Shown here one piece after another: positions 36,197-44,331 of a DNA stretch of 64,000 nt. The notes under the pieces are model-generated. The model did no database searches. It was not told the origin of the DNA and worked only from the letters and a program-made list of their open reading frames with translations. Origin of the DNA: an uncultured Collinsella sp. Lineage in GTDB: Bacteria; Actinomycetota; Coriobacteriia; Coriobacteriales; Coriobacteriaceae. Numbering within the stretch: position 1 is the first letter of the stretch; each line of letters starts with the position of its first letter. The stretch spans positions 1 to 64,000 of the forward strand of contig CAAGCW010000026.1 of NCBI GenBank assembly GCA_900768435.1, given 5' to 3'. The translations under genes were made by a program, and so were the position numbers.

Positions 36197-36363
36197 AACC
36201 AAGCCCTCCAAATTCAGTGTATCAACCCAAAGCAAAACAAAGGGTACCCAAAGCCCGATCCAGCCAAACGTTTAAGGCGGTCCCAAAGTTCCCAATCGGG
36301 CTCAAAGGCCCTGTCAACAAAAGCCTCATTGCTTTCAAAGTATCAGCCAAAGTTCCCAATGGT

Positions 36364-36471
36364 GGTACGTAAGGCGAAGGGCCGGACACGGTTTGCTTTC
36401 GAACGACTCTGCAAAGCAGCCGGAGTGAGAAAGCAAACCGTGGCCGGCCCTTCGCCGCCGGGACACGTACC
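36364..36471. repeat. Long imperfect palindrome upstream of the nitroreductase gene
   Basis: Nested arms: GGTACGT/ACGTACC (36364-36370 with 36465-36471), then GGCGAAGGGCCGG and CCGGCCCTTCGCC, then CACGGTTTGCTTTC and GAAAGCAAACCGTG, around a 28-base centre. It adjoins the stop of the DUF47 gene and could end its transcription, but no T run follows. Just left, CCAAAGTTCCCAAT occurs twice (36283-36296 area and 36347-36360 area). Confidence 0.7.
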
Positions 36472-36476
36472 CCCAA

Positions 36477-37100
36477 TTAACTGTTCTTCATGACAATCGA
36501 ATCCACGACATCGGCCACATTCTCGCAGCAGTCGGCGCAGTACTCCAGGAAGGCGTAGACGTCACGCCAAGCGATGACCTCGAGCGGATCCTTGCCGTTA
36601 ACGTGCAGGTTGCGCATGGCGTTGATGTAGAGCTCGTCGGCCTCGGACTCGATGGTGTTGATCTGGATGACCAGCTCGCGCAGCGTTTTGGACTTGCGGT
36701 AGTTGGGAAGCTCGACCATCAGGTCTTTCATGGCGCGGCAGGCGTCAGTCACCTTGTGGGCGATGACGATGGCGTCGGGATGGATGCTCTGAATGTTGGT
36801 GAAGTAGACGCGCTGCACGACGCCCTCAATACGGTCGAGCACGGTGTCGAGCGCGCAGCTCATCAGATCCAGATCCTCGCGCTCGAGCGGGGTGATAAAG
36901 GCGGTGAGCAGGGCGTCTTCGAGCTCGTGGTGCTTCTTGTCTGCCGCATGCTCAATCGCATGCATCTCCTCGAGCATGTCGTGGATCTGCGCGGGATCAA
37001 AGTTCTCAAAAATCTTGATGAGCAACTCTGCGGCCTGGACAGCAAGGTCGGCGCAGGCGACGTAGTTGTCAAAGTAGAACGAATCGGGTTTCTTTGCCAT
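36477..37100 (-). CDS. DUF47 (PhoU-like) Pit accessory protein
   Basis: A 207-residue helical protein of the DUF47/UPF0111 family, structurally related to PhoU. It carries paired acidic helix motifs (EEMHAIEHAADKKHHELEDAL and NTIESEADELYINAM). Genes of this family commonly sit directly upstream of pit and modulate its transport; here it precedes pit by 67 bases on the same strand. Confidence 0.92.
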   Translation of the reverse strand: MAKKPDSFYFDNYVACADLAVQAAELLIKIFENFDPAQIHDMLEEMHAIEHAADKKHHELEDALLTAFITPLEREDLDLMSCALDTVLDRIEGVVQRVYFTNIQSIHPDAIVIAHKVTDACRAMKDLMVELPNYRKSKTLRELVIQINTIESEADELYINAMRNLHVNGKDPLEVIAWRDVYAFLEYCADCCENVADVVDSIVMKNS

Positions 37101-37167
37101 GGGTGGGTCCTTTCGAGGCGAAGACGGGTGGGCGAAGTGTTGCGGTCCAGATGGACGTTCGGTTTGA

Positions 37168-38217
37168 CTAGAGGAACATCATGAACAGCTTGGCCATGAC
37201 AAAGCTGATGAGTCCGCAGGCGGGGAAGGTGAAGAACCAGGTGAACATCATGTCCTTGACGACGCCGAAGTTGATGGCCGAAAGGCGCTTGACGGCACCG
37301 ACACCCATAATGGCGCAGGTTTTGATGTGCGTGGAGGACACGGGGATGCCGGTAAGGGTGGCAAGTAGCAGGTTCGCGGCGCCCGCGAGGTCGGCGGAGA
37401 AGCCCTGATACTTCTCGAGCTTAACCATGCTCTGGCCGACGGACTTGATGATGCGCTCGCCGCCCACGCTGGTGCCGATACCCATGGTGGCCGAGCACAG
37501 CAGCATAATCCAGATGGGGATGCCTGCATCGCCGACGCTCGTCTGGCCGCTGGCAAAGGCCACGCCTAAAAAGAGCACGCCGATGAACTTCTGTCCATCC
37601 TGCGCGCCGTGCATAAAGCTCATGGCCGCAGCGCTCGCGATCTGAGCGTATTTAAAGAAGACATTGGCACGTCGCCTGTTGGCGGCGGCGAAAAGGATCG
37701 AGACGAGCTTGCACAGGACCCAGCCCATGACAAAGCCCAGGCCGATGGAGAGTGCTAGGCCGTAGATGACCTTCATCCACTCGTGGACGTTGACGCTGCT
37801 CGCACCGCCGAGGGCGATGGCGGCACCGGTCAGGCCGGCGATAAGGCTGTGGCTTTGCGAGGTGGGGATGCCAAAACGCGACGCTGTGGCGCCGTAGACG
37901 ACGATGGAGAACAGCGCCGCGCATAGGCAGGCGAGCGCCATGGTGCTGTTTCCGCCAAAGTCGACGATATGTGAGATGGTGTTGGCGACGCTCGCGTTAA
38001 AGTGCGTCATGATGAGCACGCCGAGGAAGTTGAATGCGGCGCTCATGAGAATGGCGGCGCGGGCGGGCATGCAACGCGTAGTGACGCAGGTCGCGATGGC
38101 GTTGGGCGCGTCGGTCCATCCATTGACGAAGATGGCGCCCAACGCGAGGATCACGGTGACGGCAAGGACTGGGTTCGACACAATTTGGCCGAGGAAGGTT
38201 GAGAACGTTACGTCCAT
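37168..38217 (-). CDS. pit: Inorganic phosphate transporter, Pit family
   Basis: A 349-residue membrane protein with about 10 helices. The repeated PiT signature appears as NGWTDAPNAIATCVTTR near the N-terminus and in modified form in the second half (SFMHGAQDGQKFIGVLFLG). It is a low-affinity metal-phosphate importer. By strand order it lies upstream of the DUF47 gene, the usual pairing. Together with pstSCAB-phoU 5 kb away, both phosphate uptake systems are in this window. Confidence 0.93.
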   Translation of the reverse strand: MDVTFSTFLGQIVSNPVLAVTVILALGAIFVNGWTDAPNAIATCVTTRCMPARAAILMSAAFNFLGVLIMTHFNASVANTISHIVDFGGNSTMALACLCAALFSIVVYGATASRFGIPTSQSHSLIAGLTGAAIALGGASSVNVHEWMKVIYGLALSIGLGFVMGWVLCKLVSILFAAANRRRANVFFKYAQIASAAAMSFMHGAQDGQKFIGVLFLGVAFASGQTSVGDAGIPIWIMLLCSATMGIGTSVGGERIIKSVGQSMVKLEKYQGFSADLAGAANLLLATLTGIPVSSTHIKTCAIMGVGAVKRLSAINFGVVKDMMFTWFFTFPACGLISFVMAKLFMMFL

Positions 38218-38467
38218 ATATGGGCTTTCTCGAAGTTTGCAGGCACGTTACAGAAACATGATAAATCGTATCACCTCCTGCGGGTTTCTTTACCGAGTTC
38301 TGATGGGAGCAGTGAATTTTTTGGCACTAAAAATGAATATTAGCCCTGTTGACCGCGGGTGTTCTTTTTGCTAACACGCCATGCGGACACGTGCGCGCGC
38401 CCCAACACCCCAAAACCACAGCCTGTTCGCTTTACAACATGCAAACATGCGTTCGATAATAGGAGGC

Positions 38468-38806
38468 ATGGAATATCGACAGACAGATGGCAAAACTCGG
38501 CGCGTGCACAAGCAGTATGTGGACGTCGTGGCTCGCATCCTCGCGGGCGGACAGGTCGTGCCGGTCACCGTCTGCTGGGTCGACGGTCGTTGCTTTACGA
38601 TTGACGAGATTGTCTCGACCACTGGGTTTGGCCTGACGGTTCACGGCATTCGTACGGCAACCTATAAGGTGCGTTTTGGCGGGCACGCGACCGAGTTGTA
38701 TCTGGAGGACCAGACGCGCGAGCGGGCGGACGGCTCGCAGGCACACGTGATGCGTTGGTGGGTTTGGGCGTTTGATCGTACGCTTGAGGGCGAGCGCCGT
38801 AGGTAA
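38468..38806 (+). CDS. Small hypothetical protein
   Basis: A 112-residue protein with no signal or membrane segment and a beta-rich pattern (VVPVTVCWVDGRCFTIDEI, YKVRFGGHATELYLED). No family is recognised with confidence. AGGAGG lies just one base before the ATG at 38468, which is too close for normal initiation; an ATG at 38447 has no site of its own. Expression may thus be low, or initiation unusual. Codon usage looks coding. It lies between the divergent pit gene and a BI-1 family gene. Confidence 0.6.
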   Translation: MEYRQTDGKTRRVHKQYVDVVARILAGGQVVPVTVCWVDGRCFTIDEIVSTTGFGLTVHGIRTATYKVRFGGHATELYLEDQTRERADGSQAHVMRWWVWAFDRTLEGERRR

Positions 38807-38885
38807 GGACGCACGGCGTTCGGGTACAATGGCAGGAATCTTGTCACCTGCTGCGCTGTCGTGGCGCTTTTTGAAAGGACGAAGC

Positions 38886-39581
38886 ATGAACGATATTCAG
38901 GGCTATCAGAACGGCCCCGTCGAGACCGGCGCAAGTCGCGCCAAGGAGATGTCGCCGCGCGCGTACAACCTTGTCATGTCTGCCCTCATCTTTTTGGGCT
39001 TTTGCGCCATGGGCGCCGGTGCTTACTTTACGAGCACCATGTCGTTTGCGCGCATGATGATGAGCGGCGCCGCTTTGCCGTTGGTCTTTGGCTCATTTAT
39101 TTTGACCATCGTCGGCATGGTCATGATGTCGGCTGCTGCCAGCAAACAGTCCGTGGGCCTGTCGCTCGTGGGCTACGTGGTCTTTGCGAGCACCTTTGGC
39201 CTGACGGCGTCGTTTGGTCTTGCCAACTACGACCTGCCTACCATTAACACCGCCTTTATCGCCACCGCCGCCATCACCTTTGTCTTTGGTGCGCTGGGCG
39301 TGACCTTCCCCAAGTTCTTCCAGCGTGTGTATGGCATTGGTTTTGGCATCCTGCTTGCCACGATTCTGGTCGAGATCGTGCTGATGTTCATGGGCGTTTC
39401 GCAGTCCATCACCGACCTGATTGTGATTGTGGTGTTCGCCGGCTTTATTGGCTACGACACCTATGTGGCAACGACGGTGCCGCCCACGCTGCCCAACGCC
39501 GTGCTCATGGCATCCAACCTGTTCGTGGACATCATCAACGTGTTCCTGCGTATCCTGAACATCCTTGGTCGTCGCGACTAG
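38886..39581 (+). CDS. Bax inhibitor-1 (YbhL/YccA) family membrane protein
   Basis: A 231-residue protein with seven predicted membrane helices after a ~25-residue soluble N-terminus. The family pattern is seen in the spacing of helices, the GYDTYVATT segment of helix 6 and the C-terminal FVDIINVFLRILNILGRRD. Related bacterial proteins conduct calcium in a pH-dependent way. GAAAGGA 6 bases upstream supports the start at 38886. Confidence 0.88.
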   Translation: MNDIQGYQNGPVETGASRAKEMSPRAYNLVMSALIFLGFCAMGAGAYFTSTMSFARMMMSGAALPLVFGSFILTIVGMVMMSAAASKQSVGLSLVGYVVFASTFGLTASFGLANYDLPTINTAFIATAAITFVFGALGVTFPKFFQRVYGIGFGILLATILVEIVLMFMGVSQSITDLIVIVVFAGFIGYDTYVATTVPPTLPNAVLMASNLFVDIINVFLRILNILGRRD

Positions 39582-39627
39582 TGCCAAATTGCAGCGGTGC
39601 TTGCCGCACGCGTAAATCGATGCGAAA

Positions 39628-39656
39628 GGCGGTCCTTCGGGGCCGTCTTTTTTGTG
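39628..39656 (+). terminator. Intrinsic terminator after the BI-1 gene
   Basis: GGCGGTCC-TTCG-GGGCCGTC with a wobble, followed by TTTTTTGTG. A run of nine or more Gs follows at about 39660. Confidence 0.85.
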
Positions 39657-39721
39657 TGCGGGGGGGGGTATCATGGATGGGAAAAGCCGATAGCGGCAGA
39701 GACCGAGAAAGGTGACCACTT

Positions 39722-40822
39722 ATGGCAGACGTCGACAACAGGAACCGTAATCGCAGGCCCAATCCCAAGCGCGAGGCCCGTGCCAAGGCCGCCGAGCGTC
39801 ACGTGGCAACTGTGTCCGAAGCGTGTGCCAAGGATATCGAGCGCTCGCTTGCCGGTGTGTGCGAGTTCGATGGCATGCCTGCCGGATTTGTCGCGGCGAT
39901 GAAGGCCAAGGCCCAAGCGGCTGACGCTGCCGGGGAACAGATTGCCGAGGAGTCTAAGACCGCTGAGGTTGCATCCGCAGAGACCGAGATTACGGCCGAG
40001 CCTGCACCCGCAGAGGAGGCCACGGAGAGCGAGTCCGCGCCTGCCGCCGAAAAGCCCGCTCCGGTCCTGCCCGAGGTCACCGTGCTCGACGCCTCTGCCA
40101 CGCAGGCCATTCTGGATAACGGCCGAGGCTACGCGCAGTTCTGCGACATGGCCGTGCTTGCCTTTGCCTCGTTCACCAACCCGGGCGGTGGCTACATTCA
40201 GGGCTATCTGGGCCAGGAGGCCACGCTGTGCGCCGATTCGTATCTGTACAACGTTCTCGATAAGCAGCGTAAGTGGTACGGCGAGAACCGTCGCCGCAAC
40301 ATCAACTGCGAGCTCTATCGTAACCGCGCCCTGGTGGTGCCTGCGGTGCGCTTCGACCGCAACCACGTGCATGCATACGCCGACGTGATCGTGGCCGCTG
40401 CGCCCAACGTTAGACGCGCCCGCCAGGAGTATCGCGTGAGCGACGATGCTCTGCTGGATGCCCTGCGCGACCGTATCCGCTTTGTGCTCGCCATCTGCGA
40501 TGAGCTGGGTCGCGAGAAGCTCGTACTGGGTGCTTGGGGCTGCGAGAACAACGGCTTTGACGCAGAGGCCGTGGCCGAGCTCTTCCGCAAGGAGCTCGCG
40601 TCGGGCGACTTCAAGGTCAAGCAGGTCTTCTTTGCCGTGCCCTCTACGCGCTGGGACGAGGACTTCGCCAAATTCGAGCACGTGCTGGCAAACTTCCCCG
40701 AGCGAAACGAGGAGTCCTATGCTCAGGTTGCCGCCCGCGCCGCAGCCGCCCGTGCCGCCGAGCAGGCTCAGGCCGCTGCCGAGGATGACGAGGATGACGA
40801 CGACTGGCGCAAGTACCTGTAA
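39722..40822 (+). CDS. TIGR02452-family microbial PARG-like macrodomain protein
   Basis: A 366-residue protein. Residues about 1-120 are a basic then acidic Ala/Glu/Pro-rich linker; about 130-330 match the microbial poly(ADP-ribose) glycohydrolase-like domain (TIGR02452): FTNPGGGYIQGYLGQEATL and later VLGAWGCENNGFD. GGG at 155-157 is followed after seven residues by Q165-E166-A167, where active enzymes have QEE. The C-terminus is a poly-acidic tail (EDDEDDDDW). It may bind ADP-ribose without full hydrolase activity. Confidence 0.85.
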   Translation: MADVDNRNRNRRPNPKREARAKAAERHVATVSEACAKDIERSLAGVCEFDGMPAGFVAAMKAKAQAADAAGEQIAEESKTAEVASAETEITAEPAPAEEATESESAPAAEKPAPVLPEVTVLDASATQAILDNGRGYAQFCDMAVLAFASFTNPGGGYIQGYLGQEATLCADSYLYNVLDKQRKWYGENRRRNINCELYRNRALVVPAVRFDRNHVHAYADVIVAAAPNVRRARQEYRVSDDALLDALRDRIRFVLAICDELGREKLVLGAWGCENNGFDAEAVAELFRKELASGDFKVKQVFFAVPSTRWDEDFAKFEHVLANFPERNEESYAQVAARAAAARAAEQAQAAAEDDEDDDDWRKYL

Positions 40823-40847
40823 ACGGTGCTCGTGATGCGATATACCG

Positions 40848-40884
40848 AGCCGACGGGAGAGGCTGCTCCTGTCGGCTTTTTATT
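40848..40884 (+). terminator. Intrinsic terminator after the PARG-like gene
   Basis: AGCCGACGGGAG and CTCCTGTCGGCT pair around AGGCTG, followed by TTTTTATT. Confidence 0.93.
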
Positions 40885-40900
40885 GAGTGGGGAGCTCAAG

Positions 40901-41560
40901 ATGAAAAACGTTCTGTGCTTTGGTGACAGCAACACCTATGGCTATGATCCGGCGGGTATGCGCGACGGCACCGCAGTGCGCTATGCGCAGGATGTGCGCT
41001 GGTGTGGCGTGGTCCAACGTGACTTAGGCGAGGGCTGGCATGTAATTGAAGAAGGCCTCAACGGCCGCACGACGGTACGCGACGACATGTGCCATCTGGA
41101 CACTAACCTCAACGGCATTCGCGCGCTTCCGATGCTGCTCGAGGCCCATAAGCCGCTGGACGCCATTGTGATCATGCTGGGCACCAACGACTGTAAGACG
41201 GTCTTTAACGTGACAGCTTCCGATATCGCCCGTGGCGCCATGGCGCTGATTCGCGCCGTCCGCGCGTTTCCGTGGACCGACGCTGCGCCTTGCCCGCGCA
41301 TCCTGCTGATGGCTCCTATCAAGATCAAGCCGCAGATCGCCGATGTATATATGACCGATTTTGACGAGCGTTCCGTCGAGGCATCTGAACATTTTGGCGA
41401 GTACTATGCGCACGTGGCCGAGCAGTTTGGCTGCGACTTTTTGAATGCCGCCGAGTTTGCCGAGCCGGGCGATATCGACTATCTGCATATGATGCCCGAA
41501 AGCCACGAGAGCTTGGGACATGCCGTGGCAGCCAAGCTCCAAGAGATGCTCGGTGAGTAG
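40901..41560 (+). CDS. SGNH/GDSL-family hydrolase (arylesterase-like)
   Basis: A 219-residue cytosolic hydrolase. S10 in CFGDSNTYGYD is the block I nucleophile, NGRT the block II region, and GTND the block III oxyanion residue. A histidine near the end (YLHMMPESHESLG) supplies the base, with the usual DxxH slightly altered. GGGGAG lies 6 bases before the ATG. Substrates cannot be read off; acetylated carbohydrates and small esters are common for this class. Confidence 0.85.
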   Translation: MKNVLCFGDSNTYGYDPAGMRDGTAVRYAQDVRWCGVVQRDLGEGWHVIEEGLNGRTTVRDDMCHLDTNLNGIRALPMLLEAHKPLDAIVIMLGTNDCKTVFNVTASDIARGAMALIRAVRAFPWTDAAPCPRILLMAPIKIKPQIADVYMTDFDERSVEASEHFGEYYAHVAEQFGCDFLNAAEFAEPGDIDYLHMMPESHESLGHAVAAKLQEMLGE

Positions 41561-41581
41561 CACGGCCCCAAACCACCACAG

Positions 41582-41604
41582 AGTTCCCCTTGCGGGGGCT
41601 TGTT
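41582..41604 (+). terminator. Short hairpin after the SGNH hydrolase gene
   Basis: AGTTCCCC-TTGC-GGGGGCTT followed by GTTTCGTTTG. Confidence 0.6.
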
Positions 41605-41610
41605 TCGTTT

Positions 41611-41746
41611 GTTTGTCTTGATCTGTAACAGTTCCAAGGCCGAAAACGGGCTAGATGTTACAGATTAAGATTATTTAGGTCGATATCGACTGTTTGTCTT
41701 GATCTGTAACATCTAGGGTCGATTTTGCCGAGTTACTGTTACAGAT
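41611..41746. repeat. Pair of 45-base palindromic units in inverted orientation
   Basis: Units at 41621-41665 and 41702-41746 both begin ATCTGTAACA and end TGTTACAGAT. The second reads like the reverse complement of the first through its centre (ATCTAG, then GTTTT- or ATTTT-type core). A 20-base word GTTTGTCTTGATCTGTAACA precedes each unit at 41611 and 41692. They fill the gap between two convergent genes. Confidence 0.8.
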
Positions 41747-41761
41747 CGAGATGTTTGTGGG

Positions 41762-41800
41762 AGCCACCGCAAAGGTGCCTGTCCCCTTTGCGGTGGCTTT
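41762..41800. terminator. Bidirectional hairpin between the SGNH gene and thiD
   Basis: Perfect 14-base arms AGCCACCGCAAAGG/CCTTTGCGGTGGCT around a 9-base loop, followed by TTTGG on the plus strand. It lies just beyond the thiD stop. Confidence 0.7.
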
Positions 41801-41812
41801 GGACTGCGAATC

Positions 41813-42643
41813 TTAATACTGCCACATGTGGTTGACGGGGCCGGAGCCTTTGCCCATGTCAAAGCCGGCGGCCAGAGCGCCGGTTAGGTAGGCCTTGCCG
41901 GCGTTGACGGCGTCGGCAAGATCCATGCCCTGAGCCAGCGCGCAGGCGATGGCGGACGAGAGCGTGCATCCGGTGCCGTGCGTGTTGTCGGTCTCGATGC
42001 GCTTGTGGCGGAACCACGTGGTGAGTGGATCTCCCAGATGGTTGCCCTCGTCATCGAGTGGCGCGGGTTCGGCCAGTACATCGTTGGCCTCGTTGACAAG
42101 ATGCCCACCCTTAACGAGGGATGCGCAACCAAAGCGGCGGGTGAGGAGCATGGCAGCATTTTGCTGCGTGCGCTCGGAGTCGACCTCATAGTCGAGCAGT
42201 GCCATGGCCTCGGGAATATTGGGCGTGATAACCGTCGCTAGCGGGAACAGGCGGCGGGTGAGCGCCTCGGCGGCATCTTCGGCAATCAGCCGCGCGCCCG
42301 AGGTGGCGACCATGACGGGGTCGACGACCACGTTCGTTGCGTTCCAGGCGCTCAAGCGGTCGGCGATGACTTCGATAATCTCGACAGAAGAAACCATGCC
42401 GATCTTGACGGCGCTGGGGCGGATATCGTCAAAAACGGCGTCAATTTGCGCGGCTACGATATCTGGCGAGATATCCTGCACGGCGGTAACGCCCAGGGTG
42501 TTTTGCGCTGTGATGGCGGTGATGGCCGTCTCGGCATACAGGCGGTGCGCCGTGATGGTCTTGATGTCGGCCTGAATGCCGGCGCCACCGCTGGAATCGG
42601 ATCCCGCGATGGACAGGACGGCAGGTACCTTACTACGATCCAT
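41813..42643 (-). CDS. thiD: Hydroxymethylpyrimidine/phosphomethylpyrimidine kinase
   Basis: A 276-residue ribokinase-fold enzyme that phosphorylates HMP and HMP-P for thiamine synthesis. SIAGSDSSGGAGIQADIKT at the N-terminus and NTHGTGCTLSSAIACALA (anion hole and catalytic Asp region near the C-terminus) are typical. It lies downstream of thiC on the same strand, 182 bases apart. The gap holds a GC-rich hairpin (42703-42735) that may be a partial terminator. Confidence 0.94.
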   Translation of the reverse strand: MDRSKVPAVLSIAGSDSSGGAGIQADIKTITAHRLYAETAITAITAQNTLGVTAVQDISPDIVAAQIDAVFDDIRPSAVKIGMVSSVEIIEVIADRLSAWNATNVVVDPVMVATSGARLIAEDAAEALTRRLFPLATVITPNIPEAMALLDYEVDSERTQQNAAMLLTRRFGCASLVKGGHLVNEANDVLAEPAPLDDEGNHLGDPLTTWFRHKRIETDNTHGTGCTLSSAIACALAQGMDLADAVNAGKAYLTGALAAGFDMGKGSGPVNHMWQY

Positions 42644-42825
42644 GTTCGCTCCCTTGTTCGGTCGGAATCAAATGGGTCTTTAAGCCAGCATTATAAAGAT
42701 GCCCGGGCCGACTCTATGCCGAACCCGGGCGGGCGATGCAATCTCTACGCAAGTGTAAGTAAATGTTCACAAGTCAACAATTGACAGGCACCAGCTCGCC
42801 GCCAGAAGCGGCCGCGGCGACAGGG

Positions 42826-44160
42826 TTAGTCCTCCATGCCGAGGTCGATCGTGGTGCCCTCGAAGATCTTGTTGACGGTGCGGACGGCGCACATCTTGCC
42901 ACACATGGTGCAAGTGCCCTCGGTGGCGGCGGGGGACTCCTCGTAGCGCTTCTTGCCCGTAACCGGGTCGAGCGCGCACTTCCACATGGCGTCCCAGTCG
43001 AGCTTGCGGCGTGCCTGGCCCATCTTGTCGTCCATGTCGCGGGCGTGGGGCACCTTTTTGGCGATGTCGGCGGCGTGTGCGGCAATCTTGGTGGCCATGA
43101 GGCCGTCGAGCACGTCCTGGGCGTTGGGCAGGCACAAGTGCTCGGCCGGCGTCACGTAGCACAGGAAGTCGGCGCCGGAGCTGGCGGAGATAGCGCCGCC
43201 GATGGCAGCGGTGATGTGGTCGTAGCCCACGCCGATATCGGTCACCAGCGGCCCGAGCACATAGAACGGGGCGTTGTGGCACAGGCGCTTCTGCAGTTTC
43301 ATGTTGGCGGCGATCTCGTCGAGCGCCATGTGGCCCGGACCCTCGACCATAACCTGGACGCCGGCGGCCCATGCGCGCTTGCACAGCTTGCCCAGCTCGA
43401 TCATCTCGGCGGTCTCGGTGGCGTCGTTGGAGTCGTAGAGGCAGCCCGGGCGACAGGAGTCGCCGAGCGAAATCGTCACGTCGTACTCGTGGCAGATTTC
43501 GAGCAGCTCGTCGTAGAACTCATAGAACGGGTTCTCGTTACCGGTGACCTCCATCCAGCCAAACAGCAGCGAGCCGCCGCGGCTCACGATGTTCATGAGG
43601 CGGCCGGTCTCCTTAAAGGTCTTTGTGACCGACTTGTTGATGCCGCAGTGGATGGTCATAAAGTCCACGCCGTCCTCGGCGTGCGCGCGCACGACCTCGA
43701 ACAGGTCGTCCTTGGTAAGCTTGACCAGCGGCTTTTCCATGTAGCCGATGGCGTCGTACATGGGGACGGTACCTACCATGAGCGGCGTCTCGTCGATGAG
43801 CTGCTGGCGGAACTGGCGCGTCTTGCCCGAGTTGGAGAGGTCCATGATGGCGTCGGCGCCAAAGTCCTCGGCGATCTTGACCTTCTTCCATTCCTCGGCG
43901 GCATCGGCCTTGTCGCCCGAGATGCCCAAGTTCACGTTGACCTTGGTGGACAGGCCCTCACCGACGCCAAAGGCGCGCATGCCTTTTTTGATGTGCACGA
44001 TGTTGGCAGGAATGGCGATGCGGCCGTCGGCCACGCGCTCGCGGATGTACTCGGGGTCGCGATGCTCGCGCTCGGCGACCTCCTTCATCTGCGGTGTGAT
44101 CTGCCCGGCGCGGGCGAAGTCGATTTGCGTGACGAGCTTGGGCTCGGTCTGTGTGCTCAT
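42826..44160 (-). CDS. thiC: Phosphomethylpyrimidine synthase ThiC
   Basis: A 444-residue radical SAM enzyme turning AIR into HMP-P. This is the shorter form common in anaerobes. It shows the core motifs SLGDSCRPGCLYD and EGPGHMALDEI, and a C-terminal iron-sulfur motif C417-x2-C420-x3-C424 (CTMCGKMC). The start at 44160 has GGGAG about 8 bases upstream; that site lies at the end of the TPP riboswitch, so thiamine pyrophosphate likely blocks translation initiation. Confidence 0.95.
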   Translation of the reverse strand: MSTQTEPKLVTQIDFARAGQITPQMKEVAEREHRDPEYIRERVADGRIAIPANIVHIKKGMRAFGVGEGLSTKVNVNLGISGDKADAAEEWKKVKIAEDFGADAIMDLSNSGKTRQFRQQLIDETPLMVGTVPMYDAIGYMEKPLVKLTKDDLFEVVRAHAEDGVDFMTIHCGINKSVTKTFKETGRLMNIVSRGGSLLFGWMEVTGNENPFYEFYDELLEICHEYDVTISLGDSCRPGCLYDSNDATETAEMIELGKLCKRAWAAGVQVMVEGPGHMALDEIAANMKLQKRLCHNAPFYVLGPLVTDIGVGYDHITAAIGGAISASSGADFLCYVTPAEHLCLPNAQDVLDGLMATKIAAHAADIAKKVPHARDMDDKMGQARRKLDWDAMWKCALDPVTGKKRYEESPAATEGTCTMCGKMCAVRTVNKIFEGTTIDLGMED

Positions 44161-44168
44161 TGGCACGG

Positions 44169-44260
44169 CTCCCTTCGTTGGCATTACCCATATCAGGTTT
44201 GCGGGTCAGGGCGGGCGCGCCCAATCTCAGCCTGCCGTCTTGTCCTGCAAGCCCCCCGTT
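44169..44260 (-). promoter_or_regulatory. TPP riboswitch (THI element) of thiC
   Basis: Read on the minus strand, the consensus blocks appear in order: GGGGGGCT, then CTGAGA, then ACCC, ACCTGAT, TAATGCCAACG and GAAGGGA. These are the TPP aptamer's conserved P2-J3-P4-P5 elements. The final GGGAG doubles as the thiC ribosome binding site, which favours translational control. No separate terminator is seen before the ATG. Confidence 0.95.
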
Positions 44261-44331
44261 TATGTAATGGGCTCAAGTATAGCTCGAATGGGTACGATTG
44301 GCCTAACGAGCGTGCCTGTGAGGAGGCGAAC

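Noticed and set aside
39655..39670. The poly-G run before the PARG-like gene as a phase-variation tract.
   Set aside because: It lies just after a terminator and about 50 bases before the start; variation is possible, but no promoter spacing argument supports a switch, and its length may be a sequencing uncertainty.
42763..44331. The long plus-strand extension in front of the hypothetical membrane protein at 44332.
   Set aside because: It is antisense to thiC through most of its length; AGGAGG at 44321 places the true start at 44332.
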